In this document: in pieces, positions 21,411 through 30,562 of the stretch | Numbering within the stretch: position 1 is the stretch's first letter | How the letters are laid out: each line of letters opens with the position of its first letter | Origin: Candidatus Cloacimonadota bacterium | GTDB taxonomy: Bacteria; Cloacimonadota; Cloacimonadia; Cloacimonadales; TCS61 | Assembly: GCA_018654125.1 (NCBI GenBank) | Contig: JABIME010000102.1 | Span: 22,093 to 86,092 of the forward strand | DNA: 64,000 nucleotides | Reading direction: 5' to 3' | Position numbers and translations under genes: made by a program | The notes under the pieces: model-generated | The model's database searches: none | Seen by the model: only the letters and a program-made list of their open reading frames with translations | Told to the model about the DNA's origin: nothing

Positions 21411-21425
21411 TATTTAGAAGAGTTT

Positions 21426-21968
21426 TTATTCACTAAATTTTTCAATTTGATATATGTAGATCTCGCAATTGGAATCTTTATAAGCATCTGGTGGTAATCC
21501 TGCTTTAGAAGAGCATAAACTTTGTAGGAAGGTATCTCGATCCCATCCTGTATCAGTTGCTACTCGTGGTAAATAGACTCCACTATGGTATCCCTGTTTT
21601 ATCCAAACACCATCAATTCCCATACGGATTTTTTTATAATCAGAAATTTTTTTCATTGGTGACAATACGGAGATCTCGATTTTAATATTATCAAGATCAT
21701 TTCTTTTAATATTTTGAAAACGAGGGTCTTCAAATGCGGAAGCAGTAGCCATCTCGATTACAGCTTTATAAAGTTGCATACGTGCATGCATATGCCCAAT
21801 ACAACCACGTAAATTACCATCTTTATGTAAAGTTACAAAGACTGCTTGTTCTTCCAATAAAATTGAATCAACGAGTTCTTTAATTATTAATAGTTTTTTA
21901 TTCTCTAAATAGTATTCTATACTTCTTCTTGCAATATCTAATAATTTTGATTTGTTACTATCGGTCAT
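21426..21968 (-). CDS. AMMECR1-domain protein (AmmeMemoRadiSam system protein A-type)
   Basis: This 180-residue protein matches the AMMECR1 domain throughout, with the family hallmark LRGCIGHM (about 53-60), followed by DPRF (about 79-82), IEISVLSPM (about 93-101) and the LPRVATDTGWDRDTFLQSLCSSKAGLP-type C-terminal region (about 132-158). The invariant cysteine of LRGCIG is present. The biochemical role of the family is unsettled. In many bacteria it is linked to a Memo-family protein and a radical-SAM protein, neither of which is in this window. Its ATG overlaps the stop of the small membrane protein by 4 bp. Confidence 0.9.
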   Translation of the reverse strand: MTDSNKSKLLDIARRSIEYYLENKKLLIIKELVDSILLEEQAVFVTLHKDGNLRGCIGHMHARMQLYKAVIEMATASAFEDPRFQNIKRNDLDNIKIEISVLSPMKKISDYKKIRMGIDGVWIKQGYHSGVYLPRVATDTGWDRDTFLQSLCSSKAGLPPDAYKDSNCEIYIYQIEKFSE

Positions 21969-22294
21969 AACTCTTGATTTTCTCTACCCTTTCTGCTGTG
22001 TATCAATATCTTTCGCATAACAGATGCATATTGTCTACGCTCTTTGATCCTGATGTCTCCAACAATAAAAATACTCAATAATAGTATGCCAATAACATAT
22101 CCTGGCAAAAGTAACCATAAAGATTGTAGATTACTTAAATTCATTATAGTTTTATATGCAATATATAATGTTACCAACATTCCTGCTGCTAAAAATATAT
22201 TATTTACGATTACTTCAAAAGATGCCTTTTTTTGATCCCACTTTAACATTTTACGCATAAAATCTTTTTCTTTTTTATTTAATGGAACAGCCAT
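21965..22294 (-). CDS. Small two-helix membrane protein, unknown function
   Basis: The 109-residue protein has a basic cytoplasmic N-terminus, two hydrophobic helices (about 33-50, FLAAGMLVTLYIAYKTI; about 59-78, LWLLLPGYVIGILLLSIFIV) and a basic C-terminal tail. I do not recognise a family. AAGGAG lies 8 bp before the ATG, and the gene overlaps the AMMECR1 gene by 4 bp and follows the TetR gene by 25 bp, so all three are probably one operon. Confidence 0.8.
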   Translation of the reverse strand: MAVPLNKKEKDFMRKMLKWDQKKASFEVIVNNIFLAAGMLVTLYIAYKTIMNLSNLQSLWLLLPGYVIGILLLSIFIVGDIRIKERRQYASVMRKILIHSRKGRENQEL

Positions 22295-22319
22295 AAATAT
22301 CTCCTTATAATTTTCTTTG

Positions 22320-22928
22320 CTACTTGAACCGAATTCCCCAACGGATTATATCAACAATTTTAACTTTCATCTCCTCTAATGAAAATGATTGATTCTTTGT
22401 AGACCATTCTGTTAGTAAAAAGTCAATGGTTCCAAATATTATTACCGTTAAAGCCCTTGGGTCAACAGCTCTGATGCTACCCTCTTTAATTGCATCAATA
22501 ACCAGTTTTTCTATATACGAGATGTATTCCTTTAAGGGATTGTATGACGGATACAGCTCATAAAAATCTGGGCTTTGTCTCAATTCTATTGCTAAAAATC
22601 TGGCAATAGCAGGTTGCTTGGTGAAAACATCAACATGAAGATCAATGAATTTTGAGAAACGATGAAGAGCTGTCTTTTCTTGCAAAATACTGCTTTTCAT
22701 CTCAGTTAAAATGTTTTCTATTAGTTCATCAAATGCAGAAACAAGAAGATTTTCCTTATTATTAAAATAGAGGTAAATAGTACCATCTGCAACATTAGCT
22801 AATGTTGCTATGTGTGATATTTTAGCTTTATGAAAACCTTTATGAGAAAACACTTCTATTGCCGCTTCTATGATAGCTTTTCTTTTTGATAATTGCTTAT
22901 CAGATAGAGCATTCTTGCTTTTACCCAT
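22320..22928 (-). CDS. TetR-family transcriptional regulator (FadR-like)
   Basis: This 202-residue repressor-type protein has an N-terminal TetR helix-turn-helix (about 16-62, with IIEAAIEVFSHKGFHKAKIS and VADGTIYLYFNNKENLL) and an all-helical ligand/dimer domain. The overall pattern (YLYFxNKExLL, then FxxFIxLHxxxF and RQSPxFYE) resembles the acyl-CoA-responsive FadR-type TetR proteins of Bacillus and Thermus. The ligand is therefore perhaps a fatty acyl-CoA, which is inference. A perfect palindrome about 43 bp upstream of its start (22971-22988) is a good autoregulatory operator. It is the first gene of a probable operon with the small membrane protein and AMMECR1 gene. Confidence 0.88.
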   Translation of the reverse strand: MGKSKNALSDKQLSKRKAIIEAAIEVFSHKGFHKAKISHIATLANVADGTIYLYFNNKENLLVSAFDELIENILTEMKSSILQEKTALHRFSKFIDLHVDVFTKQPAIARFLAIELRQSPDFYELYPSYNPLKEYISYIEKLVIDAIKEGSIRAVDPRALTVIIFGTIDFLLTEWSTKNQSFSLEEMKVKIVDIIRWGIRFK

Positions 22929-22970
22929 AACTTTTCCTTTGCATTATTAATGATATAGTCTGAAACAAGA

Positions 22971-22988
22971 ATTGAATAGATATTCAAT
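22971..22988. promoter_or_regulatory. Palindromic operator candidate upstream of the TetR-family gene
   Basis: ATTGAATAGATATTCAAT is a perfect 18-bp palindrome with 8-bp arms. A second dyad, ATGAATT-T-AATTCAT (23003-23017), lies 14 bp away. Both resemble the TGAAT...ATTCA operators bound by FadR-like TetR proteins. Autoregulation is inferred from position. Confidence 0.6.
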
Positions 22989-23037
22989 ATGTCAAATTGT
23001 TTATGAATTTAATTCATTTTGTTGTTTTTTTAAGATG

Positions 23038-23811
23038 CTATAAGTGAGCTGTACTAAGAATATTTAATATTTCTTTGTGAATTTTAGAATTTGAAGCTAC
23101 TATTGTGTCATTAGAATAGTGCCAGTTATTCGATTCAAATTGAGATATTTTCCCACTTGCCTCAGATAATATTAAACTACCTGCTGCCATATCCCAAGGT
23201 TTTAGTTTTCTTTCAAAAAAGCCATCTAGCCTGCCACATGCCACATAGCAAAGATCTATTGCAGCAGCCCCATCTCTTCGCACACCCTGACACCTTTTTG
23301 TGAAAGCCAGATATTCACGAATGTAGAAGTTTGCATTTTGCCAGCGGTCATATGGAAATCCTGTTGCAATTAGTGAATCAGAAATACTATTTTGATTTGA
23401 AACTGAGATCTTATCATAATTTAAGAATGCACCTTTCTCTTTTTCTGCATAAAAAAGCTCATTTAATATGGGATTATAAACAACTCCAAATTTAATAATA
23501 TCATTTTCTTCAACGCCAATTGACACTGCACAAAATGGGTATCTGTGAGAAAAATTTGTTGTGCCATCTAGTGGGTCAATAATCCATTTTCTATTTGCAC
23601 CTTCATTTATGATCTCCCTTTCTTCCGAAAGGATTGCATCCAGAGGATAATGCTTGTTAATTTGTGTAATAATAAACTGCTCACATTGCAGGTCCGTTTC
23701 AGTAACCAGATCAATATCACCTTTATGTTTAATATTCGTATTTGGATTCTTATAAGCTTTTCTAATGATCTCACCTGTTTCTAAAGCAAGTTTAATAATG
23801 AAGTCTAACAT
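23038..23811 (-). CDS. suhB: Inositol-1-monophosphatase family protein
   Basis: This 257-residue magnesium-dependent phosphatase has the family motifs WIIDPLDGTTNFSHRYP (about 76-92; the DPLDGTTN core binds metal), a conserved EERE segment (about 62-65) and C-terminal WDMAAGSLILSEASG (about 204-218). Members hydrolyse inositol monophosphate and related sugar phosphates, and E. coli SuhB also acts in rRNA transcription. The frame is open from TTG 23823, but ATG 23811 lies just after GGAGAAG and fits the family N-terminus. It stands alone between the TetR operator region and a terminator. Confidence 0.92.
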   Translation of the reverse strand: MLDFIIKLALETGEIIRKAYKNPNTNIKHKGDIDLVTETDLQCEQFIITQINKHYPLDAILSEEREIINEGANRKWIIDPLDGTTNFSHRYPFCAVSIGVEENDIIKFGVVYNPILNELFYAEKEKGAFLNYDKISVSNQNSISDSLIATGFPYDRWQNANFYIREYLAFTKRCQGVRRDGAAAIDLCYVACGRLDGFFERKLKPWDMAAGSLILSEASGKISQFESNNWHYSNDTIVASNSKIHKEILNILSTAHL

Positions 23812-23848
23812 TATCTTCTCCAAATATATTATAGTTTTATTAAAATTT

Positions 23849-23873
23849 AGCCTTCTGAAGTAAACAGAAGGCT
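23849..23873 (-). terminator. Probable terminator downstream of the second TolC-like gene
   Basis: AGCCTTCTG (23849-23857) and CAGAAGGCT (23865-23873) form a perfect 9-bp stem with a 7-nt loop, 30 bp beyond the TolC-like stop. On the minus strand it is followed by AAATTTTAAT, a weak T-tract. Confidence 0.65.
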
Positions 23874-23903
23874 ATTATTTAACTAATAAAAACTAATGCC
23901 ACG

Positions 23904-25157
23904 TTACCACTTACCCAATATCAAGTTAGATAGTAATAGATTTATCGCTTCCTGTTTTTTCATAAGACGATAATTATTTTGAATGCGAGCAAGTTGAGTA
24001 TTTTGAAAATCAATTTTAGATCTATCCAGATCTAACAAACTTATCATTCCTAAACGAAAATGCTCTTGGGCCATGTTCAGATTTTCCTCAGCTAATTTTA
24101 ATTTGCTCTCATAAAGCTCAAATGATCTTTTCAATGTTGTCAGGTCGTTTTGTAAATTTGTAAGTTGAAGGCCATAATCCTTTTTACTTTTCACATAATC
24201 AAGTTTTTTAATTTTAAGGTTGCGTTTGCTGCGGATTATTCGCTCAAAATTATCCATTAAACCGAATATGTTCCAACTTGCACTAATGCTTAATGCTTGT
24301 GAATCACGAGAGTATTCTGAGAACTCATTAACGTCACCGTTATCGGAATGAGCAAAGCTATAATCAATCGAGATGGTTGGTAACAGATTCATGGTAGTTT
24401 GGAAATGTAACAATTTATTGATCTTTAATGAGTTAAGTTTTTGATTTAACAGATTATTTGAAGTGAATTCGGATGTAGTTGATATTGAGCTGAAGTCAGG
24501 AACAACGAACTCAAAAGCAGCGTCATCAATGTTAAGATATGAGAATAGATCTTTTCTAGATTTAGATAGCAAATTAGCAGCTTCATTTACAGCGATCTCG
24601 TAATCTATGAGAGATACTTCACTTTGCTTTAGCTCAAGAAGCGATTTATTTCCTGTTTCATATTGTACTTTTATCTGTTGCTGTATTTTATTCTGCAACT
24701 TCAAATTCTTCTGTTGGATTTCCAATGTTTCCTGAAGTTCCAATACGCCAAGATAACTTGCAAAAACATAGTAAGCAATTTGTTTTCTGGTTTCATCAAG
24801 TGAGCTTTTGGCATTCTTCATTCCGTAGATAGAAGTGTGAACATTGTAAAGAGATGGATCGTTCAGGAAAAAACTTTTAGATAATGTAAGATATCCACTT
24901 TTGCTCCAATCTGTTTCATTTGGTTCGATTATCTGATCGTAATATTTTGTTTTCCCTACACCTGCTGTTAAAGAAGGCAAGATACCATAAACACTACTTC
25001 TAAACTCGCTTGAAGAGTTTTTCTTATTAGCTATCTCCTGTTGGATATCGTAAGAGCTTTCTAACCCAATATTAATTAATTCTTCTAGCGTATATTGCTC
25101 TGCAATGCACAACAACGGAAGAATCATCAGTATAGTTATCGAAATTAATTTTTTCAT
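23904..25157 (-). CDS. TolC-like outer-membrane efflux protein, paralogue of 17531-18766
   Basis: This 417-residue TolC-family channel has a signal peptide (MKKLISITILMILPLLCIAEQ) and the same helical repeats as its paralogue: LEELINIGLESSYDIQQEI at the N-terminus and LAEENLNMAQEHFRLGMISLLDLDRSK near residue 365-391, ending in NLILGKW. The two proteins align over the whole length, so they arose by duplication. AAGGAG precedes the ATG. It is downstream of the permease array and the 88-aa gene on the same strand, which makes it the best candidate in the window for an exit duct for that array, although no adaptor protein is present. It ends at its own terminator. Confidence 0.9.
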   Translation of the reverse strand: MKKLISITILMILPLLCIAEQYTLEELINIGLESSYDIQQEIANKKNSSSEFRSSVYGILPSLTAGVGKTKYYDQIIEPNETDWSKSGYLTLSKSFFLNDPSLYNVHTSIYGMKNAKSSLDETRKQIAYYVFASYLGVLELQETLEIQQKNLKLQNKIQQQIKVQYETGNKSLLELKQSEVSLIDYEIAVNEAANLLSKSRKDLFSYLNIDDAAFEFVVPDFSSISTTSEFTSNNLLNQKLNSLKINKLLHFQTTMNLLPTISIDYSFAHSDNGDVNEFSEYSRDSQALSISASWNIFGLMDNFERIIRSKRNLKIKKLDYVKSKKDYGLQLTNLQNDLTTLKRSFELYESKLKLAEENLNMAQEHFRLGMISLLDLDRSKIDFQNTQLARIQNNYRLMKKQEAINLLLSNLILGKW

Positions 25158-25201
25158 TATTTCTCCTTCATCGTAATATTCTCAAGAATCAATTATCTCT
25201 T

Positions 25202-25468
25202 TTATTTTGCAACTGATTTTTTTTTGAACATAAGTGATATTTTTTCTTCATCTGGTGAACCTATTTGGATCAGCTCCCAGTTTTTGTCGTAATCATCAAT
25301 AGCATGTCTGATAACTGTAACTTTCTCCTCAGAAGATGGTTCTGAACCTTGCCAGTGAACTATCTCAACACGATATTTAAGTGTTCTCTTCTTTCCATTG
25401 ATCCTTACATCAATTTCTAAATTTTGTTCTGCTTCCAATGTTGGAATGGATAATACAACTTCTCTCAT
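25202..25468 (-). CDS. Conserved-looking small soluble protein, unknown function
   Basis: This 88-residue protein has no signal peptide or membrane helix. The composition (alternating hydrophobic and charged residues, as in NLEIDVRINGKKRTLKYRV) suggests a small beta-sheet domain followed by a helix and a KKK tail. GGGAG lies 7 bp before the ATG. It sits between the last permease (63 bp upstream) and the TolC-like gene (44 bp downstream) on the same strand, so it may be the tail of the array transcript. I do not recognise a family, but the good ribosome-binding site and compact spacing argue that it is real. Confidence 0.75.
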   Translation of the reverse strand: MREVVLSIPTLEAEQNLEIDVRINGKKRTLKYRVEIVHWQGSEPSSEEKVTVIRHAIDDYDKNWELIQIGSPDEEKISLMFKKKSVAK

Positions 25469-25531
25469 TTTAATCTCCCTTTGATTATATTTTTCCCTAA
25501 ATTATTACACTCATAATATAACTTTGAGTTT

Positions 25532-27949
25532 TCACTCATATTTTAATGCATCTATTGGATTTGCATTTGCTGCCCTAAAGGTTTGAAGACTTATTGTTAT
25601 CAGTGCTATCAGAATGCCAATAGAACTGGAAATCACAAAAACCCAAATATCTAGATCAGTGCGGTATGCAAAATTCTGGAGCCATTTACTCATGCCAAAA
25701 TATATTAAAGGCCATGCAATTATGTTTGCAATAAGTACCCATTTCATAAAACTAAATGTGAGGATCTTTACAATAGCAGTAGAAGATGCTCCTAAAGTTT
25801 TACGAATACCAATTTCCTTTTTACGCTGGGAAATTGCATAACTGGCTAATCCTAATAATCCTAAGCAGGCAATGAATATTGCTAAACCAGAGAATACATT
25901 CACGATCTTGCTGGTTACTTCATCACGCGTGTAGATATCATTAAATTCATCATCCATAAAGGTATATGCAAGCGGGTGATCAGGATAGAGATCTTTCCAA
26001 GTTTTGCGAACATGTTCCATTGCTGAGTCTATCTGCCCTTGTGCAATTCTAGCAACTACAATATTTCCTGGACCGCGAGTTTGAGGAAAAATTATTACTG
26101 GTTCAATATTTTGGTGCATTTCAATAAAATGAAAATCCTTGATTATTCCACGAATTGTAACTCCGGTTTCATCATCAGGTCCGAAGAAGAAACGTTTCTC
26201 TAAAGGATTATCCCAGCCAAGTTTGCGAACCGCAGTTTCATTTATAATCACATCCATGTTTTCACGGGTCATTTCCTGTAGGAAGTTCTCACCTTGAACT
26301 ATTTTCATTCCAAGTGCATCTATTGCATCGGCACTTAAAGAGACCTGGCTCATTATCCAAATATCATCATCTACAGCACCCTCCGGGTTTACTCCTGTGC
26401 GTCCGAAAGTTCTACCTGGTACATTCCCTGCAGTTGCAACTTTCTCGAAAGAGCCATGCTTTTTAAGTTCCTCTTGCAAAAGTTCAATTTTCTCGTACAT
26501 AGCATTGTCTTGCATATCAAAAAGTAAAACTTGTTCTCTAATATAGCCAAGATCTTTATCTCTAATAAACTTTAACTGTTTTTGAACAACAGCTGTAGAA
26601 CCTATAAGCGCAATAGAAAGTGCAAATTGGAAGATCACAAGGACTGTACGCATGGTTGTTCCCTTCTTACCTGATTTGAATGAACCCTTAAGAACAGTTA
26701 CGGGTTTAAAGCCAGATAGGGCAAAAGCCGGATATAGACCGGATACAATTCCCACGACAATAAGAAGAATAAACATAAATGATAAAATAATATGATTCTG
26801 AAGAATGTTCATGCTGATATTTGTTCCACCTAAATTATTTAGCCATGGGAGAACGATCTCAACCAGTGGAATTGCCAGCAGTATTGAAATTAAGGTTATG
26901 ATCAGTGATTCACCCAGAAATTGATTTATAAGCTGAGATCTTGCTGATCCAACTACTTTTCTCATACCTACTTCTTTAGCTCGCTGCATACTTTTTGCTG
27001 TAGATAGATTCATATAATTTACAGAGGCGATTAGTAGAACAAGAATAGCAATAGCTGCGAATATGTAGATGTTGTTCATGTCTCCCTTATTTGTTATCGC
27101 ACCATCAAAAATGATATCTGTAGATTGTAAATGTACGTCATTCAAAGCTTGAAGAGTAATATCGAAATTTTCTCCAACCTCATTTTCTCTGCAAAAAGCA
27201 GTTAATCTCTCATCCATTCCAGCAGAGTTGTATCCATCTTTAAATCTAATGTAAGTCGGCATAGCTATCATCTGCCAGCTCTCTATCCAAATAGGTCGAG
27301 TATCATCGGGTTGTTGATTTTGCTTTGCTTGGGCAATCCTTGTGGCAAATGATTGTAATGCACTAAAGGATAAATGTGTGTTTGTAGGAATGTCATCCAT
27401 AATTCCAGTTACGGTTAGATCATAGTTGTCCCCAGTTCGGATAATTTTATTCATTCCGCTTTGATCACCAAAGATCTTTTTCTCTTCAGATTTTGTTAGT
27501 ACAACCGTAAATGGCTCATTTAATGCAGTTTCCGGATCACCTTCTAACAAATCAAATCCGAAAAAATCAAAAACATTTCCATCTGTTGAACATAGATTCT
27601 GAATGTATACTGATGGATTTTCCTCATGAGTAACAAGGAGTTGTCCCTGATTTGTAAGCCGGAGAAAATCTTCAGCCTCGTCAAATGCTTCTGGAATAGA
27701 AGGACCCAAAGCAGGGATAGTTATTCCAACACGCTGGCTGTTTGTTCCCATTGCTTTATCAATTGTTAGAACTCTATAAATGTTATCTAAGTCAGGGTGC
27801 ATATTTTCATAAGAAAATTCATATTGAATAAATAGTAAAATTATCAGACAGCAAGCCATTACAATTGCAAGCCCAGCAATATTAATAAAAGAAAATCCCT
27901 TTTGACGAATAATATTACGCATTGCTAATTTAAAGTAATTTTTAAACAT
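25532..27949 (-). CDS. MacB/FtsX-type ABC permease (array member 1), sigma-54 promoter
   Basis: The 805-residue inner-membrane protein shows the plan shared by all members of the array. There is an N-terminal helix (about 19-41), a first MacB-like periplasmic domain (about 42-280), and an FtsX block of three helices (about 285-410). A fifth helix (about 430-450) leads to a second periplasmic domain (about 455-665), and a second three-helix FtsX block (about 670-800) closes the protein. Cytoplasmic coupling motifs AKEVGMRKVVGSARSQLI and KKEIGIRKTLGASSTAIV follow the first helix of each block. It ends NPIDALKYE. In known MacB/Lol systems such domains bind a separate ATPase and move substrates mechanically across the periplasm. 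ATG 27949 (AGGTGG upstream) is preferred to GTG 27958. The variable patch is of the VPG type. Confidence 0.95.
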   Translation of the reverse strand: MFKNYFKLAMRNIIRQKGFSFINIAGLAIVMACCLIILLFIQYEFSYENMHPDLDNIYRVLTIDKAMGTNSQRVGITIPALGPSIPEAFDEAEDFLRLTNQGQLLVTHEENPSVYIQNLCSTDGNVFDFFGFDLLEGDPETALNEPFTVVLTKSEEKKIFGDQSGMNKIIRTGDNYDLTVTGIMDDIPTNTHLSFSALQSFATRIAQAKQNQQPDDTRPIWIESWQMIAMPTYIRFKDGYNSAGMDERLTAFCRENEVGENFDITLQALNDVHLQSTDIIFDGAITNKGDMNNIYIFAAIAILVLLIASVNYMNLSTAKSMQRAKEVGMRKVVGSARSQLINQFLGESLIITLISILLAIPLVEIVLPWLNNLGGTNISMNILQNHIILSFMFILLIVVGIVSGLYPAFALSGFKPVTVLKGSFKSGKKGTTMRTVLVIFQFALSIALIGSTAVVQKQLKFIRDKDLGYIREQVLLFDMQDNAMYEKIELLQEELKKHGSFEKVATAGNVPGRTFGRTGVNPEGAVDDDIWIMSQVSLSADAIDALGMKIVQGENFLQEMTRENMDVIINETAVRKLGWDNPLEKRFFFGPDDETGVTIRGIIKDFHFIEMHQNIEPVIIFPQTRGPGNIVVARIAQGQIDSAMEHVRKTWKDLYPDHPLAYTFMDDEFNDIYTRDEVTSKIVNVFSGLAIFIACLGLLGLASYAISQRKKEIGIRKTLGASSTAIVKILTFSFMKWVLIANIIAWPLIYFGMSKWLQNFAYRTDLDIWVFVISSSIGILIALITISLQTFRAANANPIDALKYE

Positions 27950-27989
27950 TTTTACCACCTATATATTATTTATTCTTAATAAAATAAAA

Positions 27990-28005
27990 GCAATTGGTAT
28001 TCCAA
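27990..28005 (-). promoter_or_regulatory. Sigma-54 (-24/-12) promoter of the 27949 permease
   Basis: On the minus strand the sequence TTGGAATACCAATTGCTTTT has GG at 28003-28002 and GC at 27991-27990 with exactly 10 bases between, as the RpoN promoter consensus (TGGCAC-N5-TTGCT) requires. The -12 GC is 41 bp before the ATG. A paired activator site lies 77 bp further upstream. Confidence 0.85.
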
Positions 28006-28060
28006 ACAGTTAACACCTTGTAAATGTGCGATATAGACATAATTGAGCTACTATGCAAAT

Positions 28061-28095
28061 GTTCGTTTTAGAACGAATTATGTCCGTTGCTGAAC
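28061..28095. promoter_or_regulatory. Paired enhancer dyads GTYC-N6-GRAC upstream of the 27949 permease
   Basis: GTTC-N6-GAAC (28061-28074) and GTCC-N6-GAAC (28082-28095) have centres 21 bp apart, two helical turns, so two activator dimers would bind the same DNA face. The nearer centre is 77 bp from the -12 GC. The same arrangement recurs at three other places in the array. Confidence 0.8.
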
Positions 28096-28199
28096 ACATT
28101 ATATTATGCTAAATAAAATAAATAATATCAATTTGTATAATGCTGACTTTTCCCTTAATATGTAATTCAATTTCAAATTTGTAGAAACAAAACTTTTTG

Positions 28200-30521
28200 T
28201 TATTCATATTTTAAAATCTTGGCTGGATTTGTATTTGCTGCTTTCCAAGTTTTTAAACTAATAGTGAAAATGGCAATTGCCAGGGAAATAAAACCAGCGA
28301 ATATGAATATTAACGGATTTATTGAAGTTCGATAAACAAAGCCCTCTAACCAATTTTTCATCAGGAACCAGGCCAAGGGCCAGGCAATGATATTTGCCAC
28401 AACAATCCATCGTACAAATTGCTTAGAAAGCTGCCAGATGATTCCGCTTGATGTAGATCCCATAACTTTTCGAACTCCAATTTCCAGTTTCTTCTGTTCT
28501 GTAAGGAACGAAGCTAAACCAAATAATCCCAGGCAGGCAATGAATATACCTAATCCAGCAAAAATTCTGAATTGCAATCCCGCTTTGATCTCAGTATCAT
28601 ATGTATGTTGAAAGGTTTCATCTAAAAATTTATGTTCAAAAGGGAAATCAGGGCAGACCTGAAGCCATGCTTTTTCTAATTGTGCAATTGTATCTACAGA
28701 ATTGTTTCCAGAAAATTTGAATATGATTCGATTGAAATACTCTGGAATATTGGTGATAAAAAGTGGTTCGATTTGATAACTTAATGGCAGCGAGTTGAAA
28801 TCTTTAATAACTCCGATAACTTCAAATTCTCCATCACCTATTTTTAATCCAATCGGGTTCTCTATTCCCATCATCTCTATACTTTTTTCATTTATTAGAA
28901 TTGCATTTTCATCAGTTTTTAAATCTTTTGAGAAATTACGACCCTGTACAATTTCCAAGTTAACAGTTTTCACGAAATCATTATCGGCAGAGATGAATGC
29001 AAAGGATGAACCTTCGTCACTTTTACTTCCTTCCCAGTTCATTCCGCGCATAATGTTCCAAACTTCATTTGGTGTACTGGAAGATCTTGTCATACTAACT
29101 ATCCCCGGGATTTGATCTGTAATATTGGTAAAGGTATCAAACTTCTCTTTCAGATCAGAATTCATACTCATTACGAGTAAGTTCTCATTATCAAATCCCA
29201 GATCTTTTTTCTGCATATACTTCAATTGTGAGTAAATCACACCAGTTCCAATGATCAAGGAAACAGCTAGTGTGAACTGAATTATTACTATTATTGTACG
29301 TAAAGTAATCCCTTTACCTCCACTAACAAGCTTGGCTTTGAAGATATTAACGGGAGAATAGGATGATAGGATAATGGCCGGATAACCTCCAGCAATAATT
29401 CCCAGAACAATAACTGCACCGATTCCCATGGAAATTGTTTTCAAATTTAACAAACTAAGTGAAATTTCTCTGCCAGTTAGTTGCTCAAAAATTGGTAATC
29501 CTAATTCTACCAGCAACATAGATAAGAAGAAAGCAAATATTGTGTAGATTATCGATTCACCTATAAACTGGACGATCAATGATTTTTTTTGAGCACCTGC
29601 AATTTTCCGTACGCCCACTTCTCGAGCACGTTTTGTGGCTTGAGCTGTGGCTAGGTTCGTGAAGTTGATACAGGCAATAATAAGGATGAGAATTGCCACA
29701 CTACCGAAAATGAAGATGTATTTTTGAGCAGTGGGATTACCTTCCATAGAATATAGATGAATGTTCTTAAGTGACTGCAATGATGCACCACTTTGTTCCT
29801 CAACATGCACCTTCATAATATTGTCTACTTTGCTCTGCACAGCGTTTATGTCGGCAGTATCTTCCAGCAATACAAATGTTTGTAACCAGTGAGAATACCA
29901 ATCATCCAAATCATCATCGCGAGTTACTTTCCCTATATGCTGAATACTCTCAAACTTATAGTTAGTATAGATCGGCATATCTTTAAATACAGCAGAAACC
30001 GTAACTTCACCACGATTGTCATGAGAGAATGTTTTACCCATTGGATCTTCATCGCCAAAATATTTATGTGCCAAAGACTGTGAAATTACTATGGAATTCT
30101 CATCTTGTAGAGCTTCCTTAGAATTCCCTCTTATAAATTCAAAAGTGAACATATCAAAAATATTTGGAGAGGCATAAAAATTATCTCTTTCGCGAAAGAC
30201 CTTATTATCGTATTGGAGAATACATGATGAGTTTCTAAAGTGCACAGATTCGATTACTTCAGGAATTTCTTCCACTAAAATACTTAATAGTGGATAAGGA
30301 GTAGCTCTGTTTATATTAACTTCACCTTTCATAGTGTATTTTTTATTTACGCGAGAGATTTTTGCAGAGTGATGGGCTTCGAACTGGAGTTCTCCTTGAA
30401 TTAAAAGATAAATAATAATTGCTGTGGCAATTCCTACTGCAAATCCAAGAATGTTAACAAAAGAGTACATCCTGTGCCTGTTGATATTTCGAATCGCCAA
30501 TTTAAAATAATTCTTAAACAT
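28200..30521 (-). CDS. MacB/FtsX-type ABC permease (array member 2), sigma-54 promoter
   Basis: This 773-residue permease, the shortest complete member, has the two-block FtsX plan of member 1. Coupling motifs are RAREVGVRKIAGAQKKSLIV and KLEIGVRKVMGSTSSGII; the second has lost the usual Arg/Thr before KEIG. The patch in the second periplasmic domain is of the tryptophan class (RGMNWEGSKSDEG), unlike its immediate neighbours. It ends NPAKILKYE. The start is ATG 30521 with AGGTGG upstream; the in-frame GTG at 30530 lies within that site. It has its own sigma-54 promoter, and the next gene downstream has another, so it is probably transcribed alone. Confidence 0.95.
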   Translation of the reverse strand: MFKNYFKLAIRNINRHRMYSFVNILGFAVGIATAIIIYLLIQGELQFEAHHSAKISRVNKKYTMKGEVNINRATPYPLLSILVEEIPEVIESVHFRNSSCILQYDNKVFRERDNFYASPNIFDMFTFEFIRGNSKEALQDENSIVISQSLAHKYFGDEDPMGKTFSHDNRGEVTVSAVFKDMPIYTNYKFESIQHIGKVTRDDDLDDWYSHWLQTFVLLEDTADINAVQSKVDNIMKVHVEEQSGASLQSLKNIHLYSMEGNPTAQKYIFIFGSVAILILIIACINFTNLATAQATKRAREVGVRKIAGAQKKSLIVQFIGESIIYTIFAFFLSMLLVELGLPIFEQLTGREISLSLLNLKTISMGIGAVIVLGIIAGGYPAIILSSYSPVNIFKAKLVSGGKGITLRTIIVIIQFTLAVSLIIGTGVIYSQLKYMQKKDLGFDNENLLVMSMNSDLKEKFDTFTNITDQIPGIVSMTRSSSTPNEVWNIMRGMNWEGSKSDEGSSFAFISADNDFVKTVNLEIVQGRNFSKDLKTDENAILINEKSIEMMGIENPIGLKIGDGEFEVIGVIKDFNSLPLSYQIEPLFITNIPEYFNRIIFKFSGNNSVDTIAQLEKAWLQVCPDFPFEHKFLDETFQHTYDTEIKAGLQFRIFAGLGIFIACLGLFGLASFLTEQKKLEIGVRKVMGSTSSGIIWQLSKQFVRWIVVANIIAWPLAWFLMKNWLEGFVYRTSINPLIFIFAGFISLAIAIFTISLKTWKAANTNPAKILKYE

Positions 30522-30562
30522 ATTTACCACCTATTTTTTATTTCCACTCATAATAAAATATT

